The notes below the pieces were generated by a model. The model did not search any database. It was not told the DNA's origin and saw only the letters and a list, made by a program, of their open reading frames with translations. From NCBI RefSeq assembly GCF_964340395.1, contig NC_135549.1, forward strand, positions 24,885,342 through 24,949,341: a stretch of DNA of 64,000 bases. Direction: 5' to 3'. Below are positions 10,948 through 32,700 of the stretch, in pieces. This DNA is from Glandiceps talaboti. Taxonomy: Eukaryota > Hemichordata > Enteropneusta > Spengelidae. The translations under genes were made by a program, and so were the position numbers. Numbering within the stretch: the first letter of the stretch is position 1; each line of letters starts with the position of its first letter.

Positions 10948-13900
10948 CAATGGTTTTATTGATAAGAATATGCACATTATCAGAACACCAGGCATAATAG
11001 TAAGTAACAATGTCTGTTCTTTTCGGTATTATCATTATTTTATGCGATATTTTTCACTGTTACCACTTGCAAGGACACAAATGCTGGCATATACTAAATG
11101 AATCTATACATTCGATATGTTTGCCTATCTTAGGTAAGAGTTTAACTTGAAAAGTAAATCAGTTTGGTGAATCCAAAAACACAATATCCAACGACCTGCT
11201 TGTCAATATCTTAATTTGCCAATAGTCAATTCATCTCAAACAACGAACATTACTTCTTAATTTAAAAGGCCAGCTACGGTGATGATGCTAATCGAGTTTT
11301 ATGATGAACCTGCTTAGTACGAAAAGATACCACAAAATGGTGCACTAAATTGTTACTCTTGTATAATACGATAATAATAATAAACATCGGCATCTATCAT
11401 GATTACAGAGTGAAACAAGACTTGCAGTTTGCAGTCGAAAGTTCTCAGTGTATTGATTAAATTTCAAGTACTCTTGTGTAATAAAAGTTTCAAGTCCTGC
11501 CTGATTTCAGTTATTTCAAAATAGAGATGGTAAATAGTGTTGAGTTAATCAAACAAATCTGTATTTAATATTCTGTCAAGGAAAGATTGGAATTTTTCAC
11601 TTAATTGGGTCTCTGAGGTAAAATATTGATTAACTCTTCAATAGCGAGTCACGCTGTACACATAAGCTTCACACTGTACGCATTATTAGATTTCGTAAAG
11701 ACGACATAAAGCCAAGCAGAATATTGACATTTCTCCGCCTGTGCGCCTCAACTAATTCAAACTGACTGTAATTTCCATCGTCTAATGGTTGCAACTTTAT
11801 TGAAAATGTTAACCTTAGGTTTAACTCGAACCCTTGGGATGGAAATAGTACATGCTGTCGTGGATACAACGCCTAATAATAAGAATGTTTGATACGTGCA
11901 CGTCACTTGATCAAACGCACTTAGCTGTAAACGGTTCGCAGTTAGCTCAAAAACCTTTTAAACTAGATATTTGTGTAGAATACTAATTTGATACAGTCGA
12001 TATATCCCCCTCATAATTTATAAACATTTAAATTTGAGTACATAATTGAAATCTCCTTTACATGTACAGGTCATATACACATTATTGTCATTGCTGAGCA
12101 AACAATATTGATTTTAAAAAAGCTCGTTTGTCACTAAGTTATGTATTGCAGAACGAAAGAAAACCCTGGGTTTTTTTTTAAGAATACGCATTATGACTTC
12201 GAAACATGTGAAACAGTTGTGGGAATGGTTGTGATCATCATTCACTATCATATTTTGAAATCTGCGTACACTCATTATCTCCGCTAATATTATATTTTTA
12301 ATCAAGTGGGTTATCTTACTGACAATGAGGGATAAAAACTGTAGCGATTGCCCAAAAAGCATGAACACTTTGAGTTGAGAGAAACACGTATGTAATTATC
12401 ACGGAGTATGCATGCTGCTGTTCTTATAAGTGGTCTGTGTATCGCACTCAATCGACAACTCTGTGAATTCTTTCCTTTTTTTCGAAGCAATCCTTAAATT
12501 GATAACGACGGGGTTGAATTCATTTTATTTGAATCCCTGCCTATATTAGCTGAGATGTTCACTCTTTGTATGTTACAATATACATTCCATCGGGACAGTT
12601 CATCGGGAAAGTTTAGAATTTAATGTCAAACACGAACGTGACGTCATTTGAAAATATAATATAGACAAAAAATAGACGCATAAGATGCGTAAGTCAAATG
12701 TTTACTTAAAGTAATGTGTGTGTGTAGAATAAATTTTTTGAGAGTGCATTCAGAAAACGGTATTAGAAATTACCAACCGTCAGGATTTTGTGTCTTCAAC
12801 TTGCATTGTCATTTGGATATTTCTCGCAAAACACTAAATACACGTGAAAGGTGGCATAGACTTTTACTGTGACAAACACAAGGTGGACTGTACACTTTAC
12901 AAGAAAAACCTTTGCCTTGACTCTCTCCCATCTCGAGCACCGCACTGATATTTGTCCGAGTCGATGCTCGTTTTTCATGTACTCTTTAAGGTAAGGGGAT
13001 ACTCGAACTTGGAAAATGCTTCTCATATTACACATTATTCACAGTCGGAGCAATGAAGCACACGTGACATAATAACCAATCTTGCCGAGGTAATCCGTAA
13101 TTAATCTACTTTAAGACTTCTAGCGTCAAACATTTCCAATGAGAATCCTTAATAACGAATCAAAATTCGATCAATATGATACTATATATTTTGCACGGTT
13201 CCTTTAATATATTTTGCATTTACGTTTAGTTAATCCCACTCGTTATTTTCAATTTTCTCATAACAAGAAGTTATATATACTTTCTCATAAAAAGAAACTA
13301 TATTCTCTACTTAAAACAATTTCACACACTAAGTTAATTTTGGGAGAAATCGGAATTATGTACATCTGAATCAAAGTGTTTGATGCTTGCTATTTCCATA
13401 CAACAAGCAATAGTGTAATGTCTCGACGACTAAAGCATTATAATTGTTCTTATTAGTATCAGTTTCGTAACTTGTCCTCCTTGTACAGTGTCAAAATGTC
13501 ACTTCGCTCTCCTAAGAACTGCCTTCATATATAAAATGAACTGTCCCGTTAGCCTGGTGATTTACATGACCCCAGCTTCGTAGACAAATATATATTCCGT
13601 GAACTATATAGCTAGATGCAAGCACTGATGAGATGACTGACAGATGCAACTGGAGTCTATGGAATTTGATTTATAGTATAGCTCCAAGGGTACTGCATGC
13701 AAAAATAAAGTCTCTGCATTTTGGATCTCTTTATATACATTTGGCTCGGTAAGTGAGGTGCGTGTATACTACGTACACAGCCACACATTTAGTGTCATTT
13801 TTATGCAATGAAGTGCCTTGACTCTGTAAACGGATAAACTTAATAGTTCATAATATGTGAATTAGATGAATGTTAAACCGACCATTGACCCAAGTAAATG

Positions 13901-16900
13901 ATGCATACATAGAAAGTGTTTGAAAAATCTAATATTCAAATACATAGGTTGGCGTATCATTCTGGTTAAAATGGTGTTAACGGAGTGCTTATGTCCTTCT
14001 GGTACTCAATTCAGTAACACTGTAATGTTCAAGTCTTATATCGATAATGTCACCAAGAAAACAAACATGATATTAATCACTTTATCGACGACCCATACAA
14101 ATGACAGCTGAAAGATGTTACTGTGCAATTTTCCTTCCAACCGGTTTGTTATAAATCATTATAAATGTCCTTCTCAATGTCATTTCAATATCATCTTCAT
14201 ATGTCAACAGATGTCAAATACTATTTGCGAAATGCTAGCGTCATCAAATGCGTCCTTTACGCTTTAGAATTCTTATAACAAGGCTAAACTTGCCAAGGGT
14301 TACGAACTTGATAAAGTTATACTATCATCCGTACATTTTTATATCAACGAGAAATAATGTTGATAATTCTAAACTTCATTAACCCCTATCTATCCCAAAA
14401 CCGTACTGTATTACACTCTCAATCCACCAGCATCAGATGTCTCTCGAGTTATGCAAAGCTTGTCACTTCAATCGTGTGTGTCATGCTTCTCATTCGCAAA
14501 CTAGCGAACATAAAACATCCATACATCGTAGCTAGCACGAATGATTATGATCTAACATTGGCTATATGTAATTCTTTCTCAACAATCATTTTCGATTCTA
14601 AATCCTGTGAAACGTAAACTGACGATGTTACCTGTATCACGTTATCACTGATTCATTTTGTTAATTTTGAGGAGCTCCGTAAAATATATAAGCTGAGGTA
14701 AGTCGATATGGTATCCTCTTTTTTCACATCGTATGTAAATATTAGATATGTTTTTTCAATAAGTGTATTTCAAGATCTAGACGACAACTAATAGTATATA
14801 TTGTTCAAAACAAATTTCTTTATCTTGGAAATTTGTCATAAATAATACATTTTTATACGGAAAACTAAAGTTGTTTATCATGTAATATATAATCATCTAG
14901 TTTGAAAAACTTTCAAAATTCCAATTCAATTCCAGTTCAATGTCACAGATAGTAGTGCTCGGTATGTAGCCTACTATGTTAAATAACCAACTGTACAGTA
15001 ATACGCCGTACTATGTCGTTTAAAAGTATACTTTACCAAAACCATAGATGTTTGTTGATCTGTCACGTATCACCTCAGACTTACTTTAGCGGTCTGAAGG
15101 TATACAGCAACTCATTTGAATATCAGACATGTCCTGGCTCATTGGAAACCAGACAAGCATAATCCAAAACCACATACTAGAAACTATGTCGGTTTGCCCT
15201 GAAGCTATCTATTTACAATTCCGATGTTATTTTTAGGAAATGATAATGGCCAAAGAAAATATTAATTTTATCAAAAAACACAACCCCCAACAAAGGCGTT
15301 TAATCTTGACGAAATTAATACTGCAAAGAAATTTAAAAGTACAAGACCCGACACGAAATCCTAAGCCGTCATCAAAGTGTTCGAATTGACATGTGTCGCG
15401 ATATTAAACACCAACAATGATGATAAGAGCTGCATGACGTTTGTAATGAAGAAGTTTTACTGGAGGTCAAAAGTTTGCGTGGTAACAGTATCTTACAAGA
15501 AAGGGCCATTGACCTGGCATACAAGGTCACCAATTTGTAAACATAACTTTGATAGGGCAGAAAGGGTATAGTTTCTCTGAGCATTATAACACCAAGTTGC
15601 ACGTGTCAGTCTGGAAAAAGGCCACTTTAGGAAACTTCACTGGGACAGTAGTTAGGACCACGGACATAGATGCTCCTCCTAGTAGCACAATCCTCCATAA
15701 CAGTTCTGATGTCAGCAGGTATACTAGGTCAGTGCCAGGCTTTATACTGTCATGGTAAGGTGTTACTGGCCTTTCTCTCATCTTCTGGTTACCAAAGCAT
15801 GCAGATGATATTTTTTCTGGTGTTCGCACTGAGTAGTCAATGAGCAATGATTGGTTTTCTCGCTATGTTTTAAACAGCTCTTCAAAAAAGAGTTATCCTC
15901 TTCGTCCCGTCAAAAATGCCCCCAATTCTATTTAACAGGACAATTTTAACACAGTCCAACTGTCAGCAAACTCGTTATTCTGCAATGAAACTGTCCTCTA
16001 TGTTGTTAACCATTTCAATGACACAGTCTGAATTCTGTCAATGGCTTCGTAAACACAGGTGCTGCCATGCTTAATTAGGCTTTGCACCTCTTTGCATTTT
16101 GAGTACCTCTCTAGCAAAGGACATGCTCTGTGACCACTTTACAACAAAGTGCTTTATACAACATATGTTCATTTACATGATAACCCATGAGTGCACAAGG
16201 GCTAGGTTATAGAGTTACAGGAGAAAATGCCAACATATTCCCAGTAGTGAAAAACGAAAATAACTGCTCGAATTTGTACTATAACTATGTAACGGTTGTA
16301 GTATCCACAAATAAACATTCAACCACCAAGTGGTCCTAATGACTTAAACATCCACATACTACCTCCCCATCAAAGTGTAACTGATCCTTATATCCATCTG
16401 TACATATGTGAATAAAGTATTCATACGTAGTAAGCATTCAAATAGCAAACACTGTCTACTGTGTCTATCTCTATCAACCCATTCACACAGTATATTCACA
16501 TCCACATAAAAGACTTTACACAAGGCTTTACAACGGTCTGAATCCTTGGCAATTTAGTGGAATTAATACTGAATTTCGGAGGCAAACATCTGGTTATTTA
16601 TCCAAGAGGTTAGAATGGGGTTGCCATAGTGAATTTGCTCATTAACATGAGAATGGGTAAGTTTACTTGGCTACATATCAAAGACGCAAATAATAACAAT
16701 GACTTTCTAGGAAAACATAAAAAGTCATCAAGTTCGAAATAGAACTTCATTTTAGTGCAGGTCCTCGCCAATTGAATAAATATAACAGGACACCTTTGGG
16801 ACAACCATCCATTATTTTGTTCTTGGTCTCATCGCTAGCCACTCTACTATGTTAAGCTCGGTGACACATACAAAAACTAAGATATTTGCAAAAAATGCTA

Positions 16901-17056
16901 TCTTAGATAATCTAGTTGCACCACTTTAAACTTTAAAATACTTGATTGATTTCCCTTATATAGAATACCTCTAGTTTTATCTAATGTAATCTAATTCTTA
17001 TTTTTACATGATACATAACGTCCACCACAACCAGTATTCACGGGATAAAACCAACC

Positions 17057-25331
<8,275 letters not shown>

Positions 25332-25631
25332 AAGGGGTGCAGATTGCTAAACTAACGATTGCACTTGGAATAGGGCCTACTACAACTGAAGGACATCATG
25401 ATTTCATACTGAGATAGATACTTGATGATATCCAAGCTGGTCATATCATGCGCTATGGGAAATGGCGAGGATATCTGAGGTGTTCAATTGGACAAATATA
25501 TCACATTATACCATTTTTTTAATACTGCAATAGTAGCGGAATACTTTGTCCTACGAGTGTTTAGATATATCATTTTCAGGTGCATAAAAGTTTCAATGCG
25601 TTGTGAACTTTCTGTATGGGCGATTCTTTTT

Positions 25632-25637
25632 ATTAAA
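25632..25637 (+). terminator. Candidate polyadenylation signal of gene B
   Basis: ATTAAA about 300 bases after the gene B stop. A canonical AATAAA also occurs at 25828-25833, and another overlaps the stop codon itself. The sequence cannot say which is used. Confidence 0.35.
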
Positions 25638-25875
25638 GTAGTTTTGCGTAGAATTATACTTTAATTGCGTTTGGTAAGCAAGTCCTGATTTAAAAGAGGC
25701 ATTTTACTTTAGCGAATATATACTCATATATACCATACCAGTTATACATACAATCTGTACATACAACTATGTAGTAGATGATTTTGATAAAGGGGCTCAG
25801 TGAATGTCGGTATAATTTAAGAAAACAAATAAAAGATTATCTCGACTTCGATTACATTGGTTATAACGAATGTAT

Positions 25876-26183
25876 TAATGGATGGATGGATGGATGGATG
25901 GATGGATCCATGCATGCATGAATGGGTGGATGTATGGATGGATGGATGGATGGATGGATGGATGGATGGATACATGCATGATGGATGGATGGATGGATGG
26001 ATGGATGGATGGATGGATGGATGAATGAATGGATGGATCCATGAATGGGTGGATGGATGGATGGATGGATGAATGGATGGATGGATACATGCATGATGGA
26101 TGGATTGATGGATGGATAGATGAATGGATGGATGGATGGATGGATACATGCATGATGGGTGGATGGATGGATGGATGGATGAA
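25876..26183 (+). repeat. GGAT array with TGCATGATGGAT variants
   Basis: About 300 bases of GGAT repeats, with ATACATGCATGATGG blocks repeated three times, between the convergent ends of B and C. All six frames stay open through the repeat, giving false peptides. Confidence 0.92.
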
Positions 26184-26504
26184 TCTTGACCAAATATCAA
26201 ACAAGTATCGCAACAAATCTATGAATGGGGTAAGCAAGCAACTACATATTTCTTGTTCCGTCAAATAGTCTGGGTAACGAGTATAGTTTGAATACCATAA
26301 TCATTTTATCTTTAAGCGTACATACATTCTTATTCATGTACAACAATTATGTTCCCATGTTTTAAATAAGTAAGTTATGAGCATACATTGTGCAATTTCT
26401 TGTCACAAGTTAGTGACATTCTTTTATCCATATAATGCGACAACATATTGACTGATATGTTCACGAATTATGGTATGGTATCATGATACTCGTGTTTGTA
26501 TGTC

Positions 26505-26722
<218 letters not shown>

Positions 26723-27674
26723 ATGTGGTCAGTCGCAAGGTAATTTTCGAGCACGGTTCATCAGAAAAAAAGGACAATCTTCTCTTTCATTTCTCTATTT
26801 ACAAATACTTCAACAGTGGACGATAAATTGTGGCAACAAGACTTCGTTTACTCCGACAGTCTACCACACCACATACACACACATATATATATACAAAATA
26901 TACATCCGTGATTTTGTGCAAAAGGCAACCCTATACAAAATGTCGTCAATGAAATCAAATAGAAGTGTTCATTATATTTAATTGATATTTATTCTCTTGA
27001 TAGAGTTTGAAGATAAATGAATTGCATTGTTGTTATCATTATTCAAAGTACAGGAGCATGTATTTGTGCAAGCCTAATTCTGTGTTTGCATCCGTAATAC
27101 CTATGATTATTTACGATTGCACTTGAAATATTAACCAAAAGATTAAAGGCTTATTTTACAATAACAATGTAAAGGAAATAGACTTTAGACAAAAGTTTTG
27201 AATATTTTTTCACAAGAGACAGTAAAAGTATTTCAATACGAATTTTCTTTCGTAATAATAATTTATAGTTTTACGATATTATGACATATATGGCCAACCT
27301 GCCATCACCATTACATATTCACTATTTATATATATAAGTACAATGTCTATTTCTACTCTTTTCTTACACTACAAGATACGTCATGGCATTCTGCCCTCAC
27401 CGGCCTGCTCTATCTGAAAAGGGGTTTACCGATTAGATGTGTGAGGGCGCAACGTCACGGCGTTAATTAAACAGACTACTTCTTTTCAAATCAGATTTGA
27501 AAAAGTGAAGACACTTTACTTTGCATAATATATATAACAATGACAATACTCGTACATTTTATGAGAACACATTGAAACTGGGACTCACTCATTGTAAGAC
27601 ACCAACTTCTCTATTCGATCTTAACATTTTACAATGATTTGTTTCATTTGAAAAATAGTCCCCCTTCTCACCAG

Positions 27675-27902
27675 TCATGCCGGCATGAAGTAGAACCAAT
27701 AAACGCAGCTAAAAAGTATAAATGCTGTGGGGAAAAGTAGTCTGGAAATTTCGTCGATTCTAACTGGAATATTACGATTAAGTCCACTCTTTTGTTGGTC
27801 ATCTGTCGGTGATAGCCTGTGCATTGTTGGTGGTGTAACGCTTGACGTGTACGTTTCGGCATTAATAACACGTTCGTTCTGCTCCGAAGGATCCAAATTT
27901 GT
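27675..27902 (-). CDS. Gene C exon 9: cytoplasmic loop, M4 and stop
   Basis: Residues 338-412. A loop with several Ser/Thr-Pro sites, then RLLFPTAFILF and TGA. The intron before it is only 166 bases, the shortest in this gene. Confidence 0.93.
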   Translation of the reverse strand, partial: TNLDPSEQNERVINAETYTSSVTPPTMHRLSPTDDQQKSGLNRNIPVRIDEISRLLFPTAFILFSCVYWFYFMPA

Positions 27903-29651
27903 CTACAACGATTAAAAAACAAAATAGTTATACATAATCACAAAACAGAAAAATGTCATATTTTTGAGTAACTTTAGCATATCATAATTCAAGGGATACA
28001 TACAGCATTCTCTTAGATATCAAATTACAATAGAAATGCAAGGAAAGACTATAATGATAAAGATGTACCTCATCCTGGATTGACTTTTGGTTCTGCTCTT
28101 TCACTTCATACCATTTCTTCAGATATATAACAAAGGCAAATTCCAACAACGCAGCAAACACAAAGAACGAGCAAGAGAACATCCAGATGTCGATTGCCTG
28201 AAATAGGTAACGAGGGCACGGTAGTTTAGTAGGGCAGAATTCAGAAATGAAAAGAGACTGGGAAAGTGTTTGGAATTCTGCGATATCTAGTGGCATTTAA
28301 TACTTATTTATACCTTGTCTATATGAAATTGTTGATTCACCATAGCCCAATCACCATGTATATATACTCTACATGGTGTAGAAAGGTTACAGTTATTTGC
28401 AAAGATATAACTAGATGGCCTAAGATTTCACCAACGACGTAGATGGCACTCCGTAATAAAGTGCACATATCTCCGCCAACGCTCAGCAGTCTGAGCAGTT
28501 CTCGTAATAAGGTAGTTATATAACTATTCAACCAGCTATTCAACAATCAAGGAATACTATATTCAACGAACAGAGAATGGCGCCCTCTGGAGTTCAGGTA
28601 ATATTTACATCATTGCCAGGCTTGCAAATTTCATTGCCCGTTGAGGGCGAGATTCCACGGCTCTTTTTCACTAAAGATACGAAGACATGTGAAAGTCTTT
28701 TTCGCACTTAATCAGTTTTGTTACCTCTACATCAATAATTATCATTGTTTTCAGACTGGCACATGCATGTGGTCATAAGCTGTATTTTCTTCTTCCTGGC
28801 GATATGTGTGTGTATATATCATTGGTATACTATAGTAACAGTAAAAGTGAGGAAGTGTTACAGTAGAGATATAAGCCAATTATCTCTGCATCATCGTTTT
28901 TTAGCTCGTAGATATATGCATTGCATAAAATTACCTTAATGTATGATACCCTTGGTAGATTTGCCCTTGCTCCAGAGGTCAAAGTTGTCAATGCAAGTAC
29001 AGTTGTGATACCTATGCTGGCTCTAGCTGGTGTTGTTTCTATGCCAATCCAAAAGGAAACCCAAGATAAAATGACCAACAGAGTAGACGGGAGATAGTTT
29101 TCCATAATGTAATACATCATCTTACGTTCCAAAACAAACGTGCACGTCAGACGCGAGTAAGTCCCTGGAAAGAAATTTTTGAAATAATTTACTCCACACT
29201 AAAAGACAGATGTGTAAATGTCAAAATATGTCAGGACTCATCAAATGCTTGTCTTTGAACTTGTGTTGTTTGTAATGTTGTTTTGTTATTGCTGTTGCTT
29301 TTGTTGTTGCACGTTATCAATGCTGTTGTTGTCGTTGTTGTTGCTGCTGCTGCTGTAGTAGTGTAGTAGTAGTAGTAGTTGTAGTAGTTGTTGTTATTAG
29401 TGTTGTTGATGTTGTTGTTGTTGTTGTTGTTGTTGTAATAATAGTGATGGTAGTAGTAGTTGCTGCAGTTGTTGCTGTCGTAGTAGTAGTAATAGTAGTT
29501 GTTGTTGTTGTTGTTGTCGTCGTAGTGGTGGTGGTGGTGGTTGCGGTTGTCGTTGTTGTTGCTGCTGCTGCTATTGTAATGGTGGTGGTGGTGGTGGTGG
29601 TGGTGGTGGTGGTGAATGGTGGCAATCCTGGCAGTCATAGTAATGGTTGTA

Positions 29652-29723
<72 letters not shown>

Positions 29724-32700
29724 GTGGTGGCGGTGGTGGTGGTGGTGGTGGTGGTGGTGGTGGTGGTGATGCCATCATGACCACCATATTAATTACAAAG
29801 TATGAGTAGTCATCAATCTTTCTGTCATAACGTACCACATCACGCAGTAAAAGATATAAATGCTAGATATATAAAAGACCACTATGTGTATATAGATGAT
29901 GTACACGCAATTTTCAAGCATTGAGAACAATGATAGGCGTATGACGAAAGGGAGTTGAATATAATGTGTATTACCCAGGGTGTAGTTTCGCAATTCAGCA
30001 GAGATTGAGGATTTACTGATAATAAAGTCTGCCATTAAGATATTCTCCATTGAAGCGCCATTGGGTTTCCACTTGAATATCACATCTCTTGATGTGTATC
30101 CGACTATCAATAAAACAATATACAGACCGTGAAAATATGCAAAAGATAACATTACGAATGTATATCTATTTCCCTCTGTTAAAAATATCTACACTCTTCA
30201 AAAGTCAAGTTCAAGGTGACTGACAGTAAGAACCCATGTGATTCATACATTTAAAAGGTGATGATCAGAGTTATTAATTTTCACTTACAGCTTTCGAAGA
30301 CAATGCTACAAGTTTGTGTATCTATAGGGAAACGTTGGAGGCGCATGTAACAAGTTAACGTCAGTGTTAACCTGCAAAGCAAACGAAGATGATGTTAGAG
30401 CTAGATATTATGAGATGTTATACTCGAGAGGCGGAAATGTTTCATCTATGGGAGTTTAATCTAGGGACACAGCAAAAAGACAGATGAGTCCTGAGTGAGC
30501 ATCTAAAATGTTTTGATATATTCTAAGCTCGGTATAAGATAGGCAAATTTAACGATATTACCTAGTAACAAAGTGAGCTGAATGATTTCACACGTATATG
30601 GTACACCGCACCGTTTGTACGTACAGCTCATTAGAAACGACTGTAATCCGAACGTCGTTTTATCATCAGTGTGAAGAACTATAAAAACTGGCGTTGAAGA
30701 TACCGAAATTCTTCATTTTCTCCTTATCACATATAGAAAGTTTTACATATACCTAACCACAGCACACAGAGGGATGCAATCCATAAACAAAGCACAAAGA
30801 TCTGTTAAAATGAGTATAGACTTGAGTATTATATAGTCACTTGTATAAGTTATGTCCATTTGTGTGTTGTGGCCATGTGAGTCGTATGTTAGCTTCATAG
30901 TGTTACGAGGCACCTTCAAATCCAGATTTTATCTCTAACCAACGGTGCAAATATTTTTATATGGCAATGCACATAGAGAATAATTGCTGCTAGGATTGTA
31001 TCACAAGAGGTGAAAGAAAACACAGGTGAAGGGAAAAGTCCTCTTCAATGTAAAGTCCACTTAACGTTCCAAGCAACTCCTTACACACACAAAAGTATGG
31101 TATGACATGTACGTAAGGAGCCAGTCTATCATTTTAACGAATAGAAGTGCGTAAGAAAACATACAATGTAAGCTTATCTCATAGATGGTCAACTGCATAT
31201 TGTACACTCTGTATTTGTGTTTCATATTATTATACTTCATAGATAACCCTGTATTATATTAATTTTATGTAGGTAATACTGTGCAGTGTCATGTAAAAAG
31301 TGTAGAGTTCGCTACAAAAAGTGTACCGTTCGTAATGTTCGCTTAATGTAAAATATTGCCAATTAGAAAAAAAACTCAATGCAAACAACAGTTGAAACTA
31401 TATAAAACACATTTACTGCTAGGTGTGTATGATAATGTATACCGATAGATTACATGTACTAAGTAAGTAAACTATGACTCACATAATTCAAATTATTTCT
31501 GACTCAATCTACCAATTAAAAGTTCAAAGGCATTCATACAATATTAATAGGATCACACAGTCAACGATTTCAAAAGTCATTTCTTTTGATGCTCACTCGT
31601 AAACACAATGATGAATATGACAAATAACTATAATTGAAAAACACAAAAATGAATTCAAGTTTATTAAAGTATTTTGCTAAATACCTCATGTCGTACACAA
31701 TAAGTCCATTCGGACTAATTCTCATTTGAGCATTCTTCATTGTGATGTCATGTATTTTACCTCGTCTTTGATTGGCGAAGTATGAATCTGGTGTCCATAC
31801 TTTTTGCATTAAATCAGAGCCGGCTCGCAAATCAATATAATCCGATCCGTTGAAGGTCAATCGTGGTTCGAACCATTCTTGTATGAGAAATAATGAAATT
31901 TCATATTCCTGTAGAGAAAGTACAATCAAAAGACAAATGTAATGATTAGCGTTGTCAATCAACATTAGAAACAACCTCCAAGATATATAGCTTGTAAATA
32001 ACATGTACAACATACTGTACTAGTACTGTGTGTGTGAAACTCTTTCTCAATATCTTTCTTGATTCAGTCAGGTAGAATACGCAATGACCTATGGGGTATT
32101 TTCACTACGAGTCGAAGACGAGTAGTGGCAGAACCCTTAAGTAATGAAATAAAATTCGGCTGAAAGAAGAAACACATTGAATAATAATAACAATACTATC
32201 ATACTTCCGCAGGCGTAACTTATGAAAATCGGTACTGAAAAAATAATAATGGCGATTTCAAAGCACGTGATTTTCGAGCACCAGAGAACAAATTACGTCG
32301 ATGGGAGTTGTAATGGCGTTGGATGACAAATGGGTGATTTTTTAATGCGTACAGGCTGGCGCATGGTATGAAAATGTGTTACACTGGTCAATGGAGATGT
32401 ACTTGTTGACTTTTAGAATATGTTAGTGTTTAATTATGTATGCAAGGAAAGGTGTTTTCAGTACAATAAACTTACCATCGATACTTCTGACACAGAATAA
32501 ATGTCTGTAATAAACAACTCAACGGATATCATTACCGGGGTACCTAGAACATGAAAGATAACAAAGACACATTTAATGAAACATTTGATGTAACCGTATT
32601 ATGTACGCATAACAACAAAGATAATGAATGCATTTCTTTACATTTGAGTGATTTTCTTAATAGTTTTTCAATCAAATTAGATATATAATAAATCGCCCAA

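Noticed and set aside
15372-15850. Minus-strand frames that looked like a transposase remnant
   Set aside because: Pieces read plausibly in different frames (for example an ADIRTVMEDCATRR stretch) but I could not match them to a named family, and stops and frameshifts interrupt them.
25817-26268. Frames of repeating IHPS or MDGW
   Set aside because: Translations of the GGAT array; no unique sequence.
29231-29838. Poly-His, poly-Val, poly-Asp and poly-Pro frames
   Set aside because: Products of trinucleotide arrays inside gene C intron 6; frames open on both strands.
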